Of a stretch of 64,000 nucleotides of DNA, positions 33,547 to 41,986 are shown piece after piece. Numbering within the stretch: position 1 is the first letter of the stretch; each line of letters starts with the position of its first letter. The notes beneath the pieces are model-generated. The model was not told the DNA's origin. It searched no databases and saw only the letters and a list, made by a program, of their open reading frames with translations. A program made the translations under genes and the position numbers. The stretch covers positions 1-64,000 of the forward strand of contig JALSGP010000039.1 in NCBI GenBank assembly GCA_026982705.1. The letters run 5' to 3'. This stretch comes from Alphaproteobacteria bacterium (GTDB lineage Bacteria; Pseudomonadota; Alphaproteobacteria; Geminicoccales; Geminicoccaceae).

Positions 33547-34583
33547 GCCTCCGCCCTCCCGTCGGCGAGGGCGCGGGCGAGGTCGCCCAGCATCCGGCGG
33601 ACCACCGCCCGCTCCGGACTGCCCGTCCGCTTGCAGAGGAGCTCCGCCTCCTGCAGGGCCGCCAGCAGGACCGCCAGACGCCGGCGGTCGCAGCGGGCCA
33701 GCACCGCCACGTAGAGCGGGCGCAGGCGGAAGAAGACGGGCGGACGGGCCGTCTCGACGGCCCGCCGCGGCGGCGTCCCCGCCTCCACCTCGGCGGCGAG
33801 GCGCCACAGCCGCAGCAGCTCGCGTGCCGCCGCCCGCAGCAGCGTGACCGCCGCCTCGCCCGCCGCCTCCAGCCGGTCCAGCACCCGCTCCACCTCCGCC
33901 ACCCGCCCCGCCAGCAGCGCCTGCACCAGTCGGTCGAGGCCCACGGCGGTGGCGTCGGCCACCACCGCCTCCACGTCCTCGAGCCGCACGGTACGGTCGG
34001 CACGGTCGCCGACGTAGAGGGCGAGCTTCTCGATCTCGCGGCGCGTCACCCCGTGATCGGCGCCGAGATGGCCCGTCAGCCATTCCACGACCCCGGGGCC
34101 GGCCCGCAGCCCCTCGGCCGAGAGCAGCCCCTCCAGGGTGCGGGCGAGATCGCGTCCCTCCTCGCGATAGCAGGGACAGGCGGCGGCCGCCTTCGCCGCC
34201 TCCACCAGCCGACGCAGACGACTGCGCGGCCCCAGCTCGCCCGCCTCCAGCACCACGGTGGCGACGGGCGGCGGCCCCGCCAGCAGCCCCTCCACCGCCC
34301 GCGCACAGCGGTCGTCGGCCTCCCGCACCCGCACCACCCGACCGCCGCCGTCGAAGGCGAGGGCCAGCGCCTCCTCGGCCAGCCGCTGCGGCTCGCGGGC
34401 CAGCCGCTCGCCCTCCAGCACCACCACCCGGAAGGGATCGTCGGCGCCGCCGGTCGCCACTTCCAGGAGCCGCCGCACCCGCTCGCCGACGAGACCGGCA
34501 TCCGGTCCGTAGACCAGCAGCACCGGTGCGGGGACCGTGCCCCGCGCGAGGGCGGCCTCGAGATCGCGCGGCGCGAGGCGCAT
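33543..34583 (-). CDS. holA: DNA polymerase III delta subunit
   Basis: HolA is the clamp-loader wrench that opens the sliding clamp. The 346-residue protein has VLLVYGPDAGLVGERVRRL at the N-terminus, the AAA-like middle with VVLEAGELGPRSRLRRLVEA and CPCYREEGRDLARTL, then WLTGHLGADHGVTRREIEKLALYVG, and a helical collar domain. It follows lptE on the same strand with one base between stop and start, the usual lptE-holA order. Its stop overlaps the start of the MT-A70 methyltransferase gene. Confidence 0.93.
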   Translation of the reverse strand: MRLAPRDLEAALARGTVPAPVLLVYGPDAGLVGERVRRLLEVATGGADDPFRVVVLEGERLAREPQRLAEEALALAFDGGGRVVRVREADDRCARAVEGLLAGPPPVATVVLEAGELGPRSRLRRLVEAAKAAAACPCYREEGRDLARTLEGLLSAEGLRAGPGVVEWLTGHLGADHGVTRREIEKLALYVGDRADRTVRLEDVEAVVADATAVGLDRLVQALLAGRVAEVERVLDRLEAAGEAAVTLLRAAARELLRLWRLAAEVEAGTPPRRAVETARPPVFFRLRPLYVAVLARCDRRRLAVLLAALQEAELLCKRTGSPERAVVRRMLGDLARALADGRAEA

Positions 34584-34584
34584 C

Positions 34585-35085
34585 TCACCCCCGGGCCCGG
34601 AAGAAGAGGGCCAGCCGGTTGCGGATGGCGCGGGCCAGCTCGCCGGCGGCGCGGCGTTCGGCGTCGCGTTCCGCCGCCCGCGTCGCCCAGGGCTGGCGCA
34701 GCACGTTGTAGCTGGCCACCCGCCTGAGATCGGCCCTGAGCAGGGGCACGCCGTCCGCGAGGCGCAGCAGCTCGAACTCGGCGATCAGGGTCAGCTCGTA
34801 GCGGGTGACGGAATCGTCGAGCTGGACGGCGAGGGCGTCGCGGCGCCGGCGCAGACGGCGCACCACCAGCCGATAGCGGGGGACGTCGGCGGTGACGGCG
34901 GCGAGCTCGCCGACGAGCCGGTCGGCCAGCAGCCAGCCGAGCCGGGTCTTGGGCGCCACCACCTCGATGGCACCCAGCTCCTCCGCCACGGCATGGCCGG
35001 CGCCGCCGTAGAGCGGCCGCAGGCCGCAGCCGGCGAGGGTCGCGAGGGCCGCGAGCGGGAGCAGATCGCGGCGCCGCACGGTCAC
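34585..35085 (-). CDS. lptE: LPS-assembly lipoprotein LptE
   Basis: LptE is the outer-membrane lipoprotein plug of the LptD translocon that inserts lipopolysaccharide. The 166-residue protein has a lipoprotein signal with lipobox LAGC (Cys about residue 20), then GLRPLYGG, the start signature of alphaproteobacterial LptE, and alternating strands through [15 protein letters not shown] and a C-terminal helix. GTG 35085 overlaps the leuS stop (GTGA). The leuS-lptE-holA order is conserved and supports the call despite low sequence conservation of the family. Confidence 0.9.
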   Translation of the reverse strand: MTVRRRDLLPLAALATLAGCGLRPLYGGAGHAVAEELGAIEVVAPKTRLGWLLADRLVGELAAVTADVPRYRLVVRRLRRRRDALAVQLDDSVTRYELTLIAEFELLRLADGVPLLRADLRRVASYNVLRQPWATRAAERDAERRAAGELARAIRNRLALFFRARG

Positions 35086-37667
35086 ACCACGATGTTGACG
35101 ATGCGGTTGGGAACGTAGACGAAGCGGCGGATGGGGCGGTCGCCGATGTGGCGACGGACGCGGGGATCGGCCAGCGCCCGCGCGCGGGCGAGATCCTCCG
35201 GCGCGTCCACCGGCAGCTCGATCTCGGCGCGGCGGCGTCCCGCCACCTGCACCGCCACCCGCACCGTCTCCACCGCCGTCCAGCGCGCCTCCGCCTCGGG
35301 CCAGGGCGTCTCGGCGAGGATGCGGTCGTGGCCGAGGGCCTGCCAGAGCTCCTCGGCGAGATGGGGCACCATGGGCTCCAGCAGCTGGACCAGGGTCTCC
35401 AGCGCCTCGCGGAGGATGGCGCGGCCGCTCTCCCGCTCGGGCCGGAAGTCCTCCACCGCATTGTGGAACTCGCGCAGCAGCGCCACCGCCTTGTTGAAGT
35501 GGAAACGCTCCAGCTCGTCGGTGACGCGGGCGATGGTGCGGTGGACGGCGTGCTTGAGGGCCCGTTCGGCCTCGTCGGCCGGCTCCGCCGGCGGCGTGCC
35601 GGCCGGCGGCAGCAGGGCCACGCGCTCGTGCACCAGACGCCACAGCCGGTTCAGATAGCGCCAGGCGCCGTCGATGCCGGCCTCGGTCCATTCGAGATCG
35701 CGCTCCGGCGGGCTGTCGGAGAGCATGAACAGCCGGGCGGTGTCGGCGCCGTAGGCCTCGATGATGGCGGCCGGGTCGACCACGTTCTTGCGCGATTTGC
35801 TCATCTTCTCGGTGCGGCCCACGATCACCGGCCGACCGCCCTCCACCGTCACCCAGCGCCCCGCCTCGTCGCGGGTCACCTCCTCCGGCGCCAGCCAGCG
35901 GCCGCTCCCGGCGTCACGATAGGTGACGTGGGTCACCATACCCTGGGTGAAGAGACCGGCGAAGGGCTCGTCCAGGTCGAGGTAGCCGCAGTCCCGGAGC
36001 GCCTTGGTGAAGAAGCGCGCATAGAGGAGGTGGAGTACGGCGTGCTCGATGCCACCGATGTACTGATCCACCGGCAGCCAGTAGTCCACGTCCTCGCGCC
36101 GGAAGGCGCGGTCCTCCACCCAGGGGGAGGCGAAGCGGGCGAAGTACCAGGAGCTCTCCACGAAGGTGTCGAAGGTGTCGGTCTCGCGCTCCGCCGGCCC
36201 GCCGCACTTCGGACAGTCCACGTGTTTCCAGGTGGGATGGTTGGCGAGCGGATTGCCGGGGGCCGAGAAGTCCACGTCGTAGGGCAGGGTGACGGGGAGC
36301 CGGTCCCGCGGCACCGGCACGATGCCGCAGCGGGGACAGTGGATCACCGGGATGGGACAGCCCCAGTAACGCTGGCGGGAGACGCCCCAGTCCCGCAGCC
36401 GGTAGGTCACCTCGCGCCGACCGAGGCCGTGCCGTTCCAGCCATTCGGTGATGCGGCGCTTGGCCTCGGCCACGGGGAGACCGTCGAGGAAGGCGGAGTT
36501 GAAGACGATGCCGTCGCCCACATAGGCCTCCTCGCCGATGGCGAAGGTGGCGGGATCGGCGTCGGCGGGACGCACCACCGGCCGCACCGGCAGACCGTAG
36601 CGGCGGGCGAACTCGAGGTCGCGCTGGTCGTGGGCGGGACAGCCGAAGATGGCGCCGGTGCCGTACTCCATGAGCACGAAGTTGGCGACGAACAGCGGCA
36701 GCGGGTCCGGCGCGCCGTGCGCCGCCAGCGGATGACGGCAGTGGAGGCCGGTGAAATGGCCCTTCTTCTCCGCCTTCTCGATGGCCTCCTCGGAGGTGCC
36801 GAGGCGGCGGCATTCCTCGATGAAGGCGGCCAGCTCCGGATCCTCGCGGGCCAGCGTCTCGGCCAGCGGATGATCGGCGGCGATGGCGACGAAGGCGGCC
36901 CCCCAGAGCGTGTCGGGGCGGGTGGTGAAGACCTCGACGGTGTCCCCGCGCTCCACCAGCGCAAAGCGCACCCGCGCCCCCTCGGAGCGGCCGATCCAGT
37001 TGCGCTGCATGGTCCTCACCCGCTCGGGCCAGCGCTCGAGCCGGTCGAGATCGGCCAGGAGCTCCTCGGCATAGGCGGTGATGCGGAAGAACCACATGGG
37101 CATGCGCCGCCGCTCCACCGGCGCGCCCGACCGCCAGCCACGGCCGTCGATCACCTGCTCGTTGGCGAGGACCGTCCGTTCCACCGGATCCCAGTTGACC
37201 CAGCCCTCGGCCCGATAGGCGAGGCCCCGCTCCAGGAAGTCGAGGAACATCGCCTGTTCGTGGCGATAGTATGCGGGATCGCAGGTGGCGAACTCGCGCC
37301 TCCAGTCGAGCGAGCAGCCCATGGAACGGATCTGCGCCCGCATCTCGGCGATGTTGCGCAGGGTCCAGTCGCGGGGATGGACCCCCTTCTCCAGCGCCGC
37401 GTTCTCGGCCGGCAGGCCGAAGGCGTCCCAGCCCATGGGATGGAGGACGTTGTAGCCCTGACGCCGGCGCAGGCGCGCCACCACGTCGCCCAGGGTGTAG
37501 TTGCGGACGTGCCCCATGTGGATGCGCCCCGAGGGATAGGGGAACATCTCCAGCACGTAGCACTTGCGGCGGGCGGGATCGGTGACGGCCTCGAAGCAGC
37601 GCCGCTCCTCCCAGATGCGCTGCCACTTCTGCTCGGTCGCCCGGAAGGGATAGCGCGCGGACGCCAT
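35082..37667 (-). CDS. leuS: Leucyl-tRNA synthetase
   Basis: LeuS charges tRNA-Leu. At 861 residues it has normal bacterial length. The class I signature HMGH is at about residue 51 ([17 protein letters not shown]), the CP1 editing domain lies at roughly 225-420, and the KMSKS loop (EKMSKSRKN) is at about residue 621. A CPRCG/CPKCG zinc-type element lies in the region near 450-500. The anticodon-binding and C-terminal domains are complete. ATG 37667 is the natural start, and the stop overlaps the lptE start. It follows the DUF3576 lipoprotein gene after 42 bases. Confidence 0.97.
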   Translation of the reverse strand: MASARYPFRATEQKWQRIWEERRCFEAVTDPARRKCYVLEMFPYPSGRIHMGHVRNYTLGDVVARLRRRQGYNVLHPMGWDAFGLPAENAALEKGVHPRDWTLRNIAEMRAQIRSMGCSLDWRREFATCDPAYYRHEQAMFLDFLERGLAYRAEGWVNWDPVERTVLANEQVIDGRGWRSGAPVERRRMPMWFFRITAYAEELLADLDRLERWPERVRTMQRNWIGRSEGARVRFALVERGDTVEVFTTRPDTLWGAAFVAIAADHPLAETLAREDPELAAFIEECRRLGTSEEAIEKAEKKGHFTGLHCRHPLAAHGAPDPLPLFVANFVLMEYGTGAIFGCPAHDQRDLEFARRYGLPVRPVVRPADADPATFAIGEEAYVGDGIVFNSAFLDGLPVAEAKRRITEWLERHGLGRREVTYRLRDWGVSRQRYWGCPIPVIHCPRCGIVPVPRDRLPVTLPYDVDFSAPGNPLANHPTWKHVDCPKCGGPAERETDTFDTFVESSWYFARFASPWVEDRAFRREDVDYWLPVDQYIGGIEHAVLHLLYARFFTKALRDCGYLDLDEPFAGLFTQGMVTHVTYRDAGSGRWLAPEEVTRDEAGRWVTVEGGRPVIVGRTEKMSKSRKNVVDPAAIIEAYGADTARLFMLSDSPPERDLEWTEAGIDGAWRYLNRLWRLVHERVALLPPAGTPPAEPADEAERALKHAVHRTIARVTDELERFHFNKAVALLREFHNAVEDFRPERESGRAILREALETLVQLLEPMVPHLAEELWQALGHDRILAETPWPEAEARWTAVETVRVAVQVAGRRRAEIELPVDAPEDLARARALADPRVRRHIGDRPIRRFVYVPNRIVNIVV

Positions 37668-37709
37668 GGCCTGCTCTTTGCTCCGTGGTGGGAACGGGTC
37701 GCGGCGGGC

Positions 37710-38255
37710 TCAGCCGGTGGGCCGCACGTCGGCGATGCGGAGCTCGCGGGCACGGGTGAGGATGCGGTCCTCGATCTGGCGCGCCAGCTCGTCGGGCGCG
37801 GCCACGTCCACCCAGCCGCCGTCGGACGCGCGCCGCTGCTTGTGCACCGACACCTCGAGGGCGCTGGCCCGCAGCCGCCGGTCCTTGATCAGGACGGTGA
37901 TCTTGAAGCGCTCGTCCGGCGTCTCCTCCGGCCGGTACCACTCGGTCACCACCAGCCCGCCGAAGGGATCGGCCGAGGCGATGGGGACGAAGTCGAGCAC
38001 GTCCAGCGTGGCCCGCCAGAGATAGGCGTTGACGCCGATGCCGGTGGCGCCGGGCTCCGCGCGCTTGCGCTCAGTGCTGAAGACGAAGGCGTCCTCGCCG
38101 AACATGCGGCCGTACTTGTCGAAGTCCCGCTTCACGTCGGGATCGTCGAGCGGGACGTCGGGAGGCCGTGTCTGAACGCTACCGCAGGCGGCGAGCACGA
38201 ACGGAAACAGGACCGCGACCGCGAGACGGGCCGCCCGGATACCGGCACGCGCCAT
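37710..38255 (-). CDS. DUF3576 domain lipoprotein
   Basis: A 181-residue predicted lipoprotein with lipobox LAAC (Cys 24). The mature part matches the alphaproteobacterial DUF3576 family: GVNAYLWRATLDVLDFVPIASADPFGG, TEWYRPEETPDERFKI and the C-terminal ARQIEDRILTRARELRIAD. Its place directly upstream of leuS and lptE is conserved, and envelope biogenesis is a reasonable guess, but no function is established. The start at ATG 38255 is divergent from the monooxygenase gene at 38389; promoters of both should lie in the 133-base gap. Confidence 0.88.
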   Translation of the reverse strand: MARAGIRAARLAVAVLFPFVLAACGSVQTRPPDVPLDDPDVKRDFDKYGRMFGEDAFVFSTERKRAEPGATGIGVNAYLWRATLDVLDFVPIASADPFGGLVVTEWYRPEETPDERFKITVLIKDRRLRASALEVSVHKQRRASDGGWVDVAAPDELARQIEDRILTRARELRIADVRPTG

Positions 38256-38388
38256 CGTCCGATCACTCCACCGTGCGCCCGGGACGTCGCCCGCTACATA
38301 GCGCCCCGCGACGGGCCTTTCCAGCGAAAGCCGCTTGCGCCGGCGGGTGCTCCGCGCGAGAGTCGCCCCGCAGCGGGGAGGTGGTGGC

Positions 38389-38739
38389 GTGATCGTGGTG
38401 GTGTTCGAGTTCGAACCGGATCCCGAGCGCGGATCCCGCTATTTCGAGCTGGCGCGGGCCCTGCGGGAGGAGGTGGCGCGGATCGACGGCTTCCTCGGCG
38501 TCGAACGCTTCGAGAGCCTGCAGCGGCCCGGCCGCTTCGTCTCCCTCTCCTACTGGCGCGATCTCGAGGCGGTGGCACGCTGGAAGCGCCATCCAGCCCA
38601 CGTGCGGGCGCAGGCGGAGGGGCTGCGGGCGGGGCTGTTCCGCGACTTCCGCATCACCGTCGCCGAGGTCCGCAGCCGCCGCACCCTCGCCGAGGTGCGG
38701 GCGCGCCGTGCGGAGGAGTCCGGGCCGGAGACGGGTTGA
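38389..38739 (+). CDS. Antibiotic biosynthesis monooxygenase (ABM) domain protein
   Basis: A 116-residue dimeric alpha+beta barrel protein of the ABM family. VVVFEFEPDPERGSRYFELA, FLGVERFESLQRPGRFVSLSYWRD and AVARWKRHPAHVRAQAEG cover the core. Such proteins are small cofactor-free oxygenases or stress proteins of unknown substrate. GTG 38389 follows GGGGAGGTGG. A charged C-terminal extension of about 20 residues trails the domain. It is followed by a regulator gene 55 bases downstream that has its own palindromes, so a separate transcript is likely. Confidence 0.85.
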   Translation: MIVVVFEFEPDPERGSRYFELARALREEVARIDGFLGVERFESLQRPGRFVSLSYWRDLEAVARWKRHPAHVRAQAEGLRAGLFRDFRITVAEVRSRRTLAEVRARRAEESGPETG

Positions 38740-38753
38740 AGTCGTATCGGGAC

Positions 38754-38781
38754 CGGGTCATACTCGACCCGACGCGTCGGG
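38754..38781. promoter_or_regulatory. Overlapping palindromes, candidate operator of the HTH-S24 gene
   Basis: CGGGTC-ATACTC-GACCCG (38754-38771) is a 6-base inverted repeat with a 6-base centre. It overlaps a perfect 14-base palindrome, CCCGACGCGTCGGG (38768-38781). Both end only 14 bases before the GTG start of the HTH-S24 gene, as expected for an autoregulated repressor. Confidence 0.45.
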
Positions 38782-38794
38782 ACGAATCGGGTCC

Positions 38795-39406
38795 GTGTTC
38801 GCGCTCGTCACCTTCGGCGACCGGCTGCGGGCGCTCAGGCGGGCCCGTGGCCTCACCCAGGCGGAGCTCGCGCGCCGCATCGGCCGCCACCAGACGGTGA
38901 TCGGCCCCTACGAGCGCGACGAATACGTGCCGCCGCCGGAGATCGTGGTGCGGCTGGCCGAGGTGCTGGACACCAGCCCCGAATACCTCCTGTTCGGACG
39001 CGATGCCGCCCGCCCGCGGGTGGCGGTGGCCGGACGGGTGGCCGCCACCGGCCGCATCGAGACCACGGAGCCCCGCCACCTCCCCGGCCGCCTGGAGACG
39101 GTGGTGGCGCTGCGCCTGGACGAGCCCCTGGATCCCTGGTGGCCGGCGGGCTGGTACGTGCTGGTGGCCCAGGCGGCGGTGCCCCCGACACCCGACCATC
39201 TGGGCCGGGCGGTGGTGGCCGAGCTGGGGGACGGCCGCGCCTTCCTGCGCCGGCTGCTGCCGGCGGCCGAGCCGGGGCGCTTCGATCTCGCCGCCCCGGA
39301 CGGGACGGTGCTGGCGGGTGTGGCGGTGACCCTGGTGCGACCGGTGGTGGGGGCGGTGGCGCCGGAACTGTTGCGGACCGGGGTCGAGGAATCGCCTTCC
39401 GGTTGA
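38795..39406 (+). CDS. HTH regulator with a degenerate S24/LexA-like C-terminal domain
   Basis: A 203-residue protein: an XRE helix-turn-helix (about residues 7-65, FGDRLRALRRARGLTQAELA, then RRIGRHQTVIGPYERDEYVP) is joined to an S24-peptidase-like beta domain (about 75-195). The usual GDSM nucleophile motif of self-cleaving repressors is absent (LDPWWPAGWYVLVAQ lies there), and the lysine position reads AFLRRLLP. It probably cannot self-cleave, so it is more like a ligand- or partner-sensing repressor; this is inference. GTG 38795 has no strong ribosome site. Palindromes just upstream suggest autoregulation. A second HTH gene follows after 87 bases. Confidence 0.75.
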   Translation: MFALVTFGDRLRALRRARGLTQAELARRIGRHQTVIGPYERDEYVPPPEIVVRLAEVLDTSPEYLLFGRDAARPRVAVAGRVAATGRIETTEPRHLPGRLETVVALRLDEPLDPWWPAGWYVLVAQAAVPPTPDHLGRAVVAELGDGRAFLRRLLPAAEPGRFDLAAPDGTVLAGVAVTLVRPVVGAVAPELLRTGVEESPSG

Positions 39407-39420
39407 CGGGAAATTCCCGT
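39406..39420. promoter_or_regulatory. Candidate operator palindrome before the second HTH regulator
   Basis: ACGGGAA-A-TTCCCGT is a perfect 7-base inverted repeat with one central base. It begins at the stop codon of the HTH-S24 gene and lies about 75 bases before the start of the next regulator, upstream of a TATTTT (39449-39454) that may be a -10 box. Two copies of CGTCGAAAG (39461 and 39477) follow. It resembles the palindrome before the paralogue at 24761. Confidence 0.35.
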
Positions 39421-39493
39421 TTCCGCTGGATCCGCGGCATTCGATCGGTATTTTAGCCGTCGTCGAAAGATCTCCCGTCGAAAGGACCATGGG

Positions 39494-40003
39494 ATGCGAG
39501 GGACCATGACTCGCCGGATGCTCGAAGATGGATGGACCAGTGGCCCGGACGCCGGCTCCGTGGTGGGCGTCGGGGCCGATCCGCGCACCCGAGACCGCCG
39601 GCGGGCCGTCGACGTGGACCTCCACGTGAGCCGGCGCATCCGTCAGCGCCGCATCATGCTCGGCCTCACCCAGCAGCAGCTCGCCGAGCTCATCGGCGTC
39701 ACCTACCAGCAGGCCCACAAGTACGAGACCGGGATCAATCGCATCTCCGCCGGCCGCCTCTACCAGATCGCCCGCGCCCTCGGCGTCGGCGTCGACTATT
39801 TCTTCGAGGGGCTCGAGGACGGCGAGCACCGGACCGCGCCTTCCGGCGAGCTCACCCCGGCCCAGCGGCTGCTCCTCGACCTCGCCCGCCATTTCACCGC
39901 CATCCCCAGCCGCCGCCAGCAGGAGGCGGTCTGCCATCTCGCCCGCATGCTGGCCTCCGTCGGGGAGGAAGAGCCCGCCCCGCGCCGCCGTCGCGCCCGC
40001 TGA
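39494..40003 (+). CDS. Helix-turn-helix (XRE family) transcriptional regulator, paralogue
   Basis: A 169-residue DNA-binding protein with an unconserved 48-residue N-terminal extension. The XRE domain follows (RIRQRRIMLGLTQQQLAELI, then GVTYQQAHKYETGINRISAG and LYQIARALGV), then a helical part (LLLDLARHFTAIPSRRQQEA). The HTH core differs from the regulator at 24761 at only about 8 of 61 positions, and the C-terminal part also matches, so the two are paralogues that may share operator sites. ATG 39494 lies 7 bases after GAAAGGA; ATG 39506 is also in frame. Target genes are unknown. Confidence 0.85.
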   Translation: MRGTMTRRMLEDGWTSGPDAGSVVGVGADPRTRDRRRAVDVDLHVSRRIRQRRIMLGLTQQQLAELIGVTYQQAHKYETGINRISAGRLYQIARALGVGVDYFFEGLEDGEHRTAPSGELTPAQRLLLDLARHFTAIPSRRQQEAVCHLARMLASVGEEEPAPRRRRAR

Positions 40004-40124
40004 GCCGTTTCCGCGACGCTGGACCCGGGCCCACCGCGGTCTATGAAAGCCGCGGGACGGTTGCGTGCGGCCCGTCGGCGGGGCAGGCTGCGGGCGGCAC
40101 GGGGAGCCGGTGACGGAGGGTGCC

Positions 40125-40643
40125 ATGGCCGAACGGCTCGTCTACGACGACGCCTACATCCGCGACATCCTCGAGAGCGTGCGTACCATCGCCATGGTGG
40201 GAGCCTCCGCCAACGAGATGCGCCCCTCCTATTTCGCCATGCTCTATCTCCAGAAGAAGGGCTATCGCATCTTCCCGGTCAATCCGCGCTACGCCGGCTC
40301 CGAGATCCTGGGCGAGCGGGTCTGGCCCGATCTGCGCTCGCTGCCGGAGGTCCCGGACATGGTCCAGATCTTCCGCCGCGCCGAGGAAGTGCCGCCCATC
40401 GTGGAGGAGGCCATCGCCATCGGCGCGAGAGTGGTGTGGATGCAGCTCGGCGTCCGCCACGACGAGGCGGCGCGGCGGGCGGAGGCGGCGGGGCTCCGGG
40501 TGGTCATGGACCGCTGTCCCAAGATCGAATACGGACGGCTGTTCGGCGAGATCGGCTGGCTCGGCGTCAACCGCGGCGTGCTGAGCGCGAAGCGCGGTCG
40601 CGCCCTCCAGCTCATCCGCAGGAAGGGCGGCCTCGTCCGCTGA
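40125..40643 (+). CDS. CoA-binding domain protein
   Basis: A 172-residue single-domain Rossmann protein of the CoA-binding (YccU-like) family. TIAMVGASANEMRPSYFAM near residue 22 is the nucleotide-binding loop, followed by GYRIFPVNPRYAGSEILGE, VPDMVQIFRRAEEVPPIVEEA, VVWMQLGVRHDEAA and VVMDRCPKIEY. Family members bind CoA or related nucleotides, with no settled role. ATG 40125 follows GGAGGG. It lies 32 bases upstream of the metY-type gene, a pairing often seen in alphaproteobacteria that suggests a link to sulfur amino acid metabolism. Confidence 0.9.
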   Translation: MAERLVYDDAYIRDILESVRTIAMVGASANEMRPSYFAMLYLQKKGYRIFPVNPRYAGSEILGERVWPDLRSLPEVPDMVQIFRRAEEVPPIVEEAIAIGARVVWMQLGVRHDEAARRAEAAGLRVVMDRCPKIEYGRLFGEIGWLGVNRGVLSAKRGRALQLIRRKGGLVR

Positions 40644-40675
40644 GACTTCCGATCCGAGGGGAGGAGATTCGGGAC

Positions 40676-41986
40676 ATGAGCGAACAGCAGCAGCGCGACT
40701 ACGGCTTCGAGACCCTCTGCGTGCACGCCGGCGCCCAGCCCGATCCGGTCACCGGGGCCCGCGCCGTGCCCATCTACCAGACCACCTCCTACGTCTTCGA
40801 CGACGTCGACCACGCCGCTTCGCTCTTCAACCTGCAGCAGTTCGGCTACATCTACTCGCGCCTCACCAACCCCACGGTGGCGGTGCTGGAGGAGCGGGTC
40901 GCCGCCCTCGAGGGCGGCACCGGCGCCTGCTGCACCGCCTCCGGCCACGCCGCCCAGGTGGTGGCCTTCTTCAACCTGCTCGGGCCCGGCGACCACATCG
41001 TCGCCTCCGGCAAGCTCTATGGCGGCTCCATCAATCAGATGAAGGCGAGCTATCCCCAGTTCGACTGGCACGTGACCTTCGTCGATCCCCGCCGGCCCGA
41101 GGCCTTCCGCGAGGCGGCCACCCCCCGCACCAAGGCCTTCTTCGTGGAGAGCGTCTCCAATCCCGACGCCATCGTCGCCGATCTCGAGGCGCTGGCCGAC
41201 ATCGCCCACGAGCTCGGCATTCCGCTGATCGTCGACAACACCATCGCCACGCCCTATCTCTGCCGGCCCTTCGAGTGGGGTGCCGACATCGTCGTCCACA
41301 GTCTCACCAAGTACATGGGCGGGCAGGGCAACTCCATCGGCGGCGCGGTGGTGGAGAGCGGGCGCTTCGACTGGTTCCAGAACGACAAGTTCCCGCTCAT
41401 GACCGAGCCGTGCGAGAGCTATCACGGCCTGCGCTTCGCCGAGACCTTCGGCAACTTCGCCTTCACGGTCCGCTGCAAGGCCATGGGCCTGCGCGACCTC
41501 GGCCCCTGCCTCTCCCCCATGAACGCCTTCCTCATCCTCCAGGGGATCGAGACCCTGCCCCTCAGGATGGAGCGGGTGGTGGCCAATGCCGACCGGGTGG
41601 CCGAGTTCCTGGCCGGCCATCCCCACGTGGCCTGGGTCTCCTATCCGCGCCTGCCACAGAACCGCACGCCGCTGGTGGACAAGTACTGCCCCAGGGGCGT
41701 GGGCTCGGTCTTCACCTTCGGCGTCAAGGGCGGCTACGAGATGGGCGTCAAGGTGGTGGACCACTGCGAGCTGCTCTCGCACGTGGCCAACATCGGCGAC
41801 ACGCGTTCGCTGATCATCCACCCCGCCTCCACCACCCACCGCCAGCTCACGCCCGAACAGCAGAAGGCCGCCGGCGCCGGGCCGGAGGTGGTGCGGCTGT
41901 CCATCGGCATCGAGACGGTGGACGACATCCTCGCCGACCTCGACCAGGCGCTGCGGCGGGCGGCGCGGGATGTCGGCCTCGCCTGA
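40676..41986 (+). CDS. metY: O-acetylhomoserine aminocarboxypropyltransferase (sulfhydrylase)
   Basis: A 436-residue pyridoxal-phosphate enzyme of the Cys/Met metabolism family. It makes homocysteine (or methionine) from O-acetylhomoserine and sulfide (or methanethiol). Motifs include ETLCVHAGAQPDP, YIYSRLTNPTVAVLEERVAALEGG, LYGGSINQMKASYPQFDW and the PLP lysine in VVHSLTKYMGGQG (about residue 211). The late block HVANIGDTRSLIIHPASTTHRQ is characteristic of the MetY group. ATG 40676 has GGGGAGGAG upstream. The 3' end overlaps the meaB start by 17 bases. Confidence 0.93.
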   Translation: MSEQQQRDYGFETLCVHAGAQPDPVTGARAVPIYQTTSYVFDDVDHAASLFNLQQFGYIYSRLTNPTVAVLEERVAALEGGTGACCTASGHAAQVVAFFNLLGPGDHIVASGKLYGGSINQMKASYPQFDWHVTFVDPRRPEAFREAATPRTKAFFVESVSNPDAIVADLEALADIAHELGIPLIVDNTIATPYLCRPFEWGADIVVHSLTKYMGGQGNSIGGAVVESGRFDWFQNDKFPLMTEPCESYHGLRFAETFGNFAFTVRCKAMGLRDLGPCLSPMNAFLILQGIETLPLRMERVVANADRVAEFLAGHPHVAWVSYPRLPQNRTPLVDKYCPRGVGSVFTFGVKGGYEMGVKVVDHCELLSHVANIGDTRSLIIHPASTTHRQLTPEQQKAAGAGPEVVRLSIGIETVDDILADLDQALRRAARDVGLA

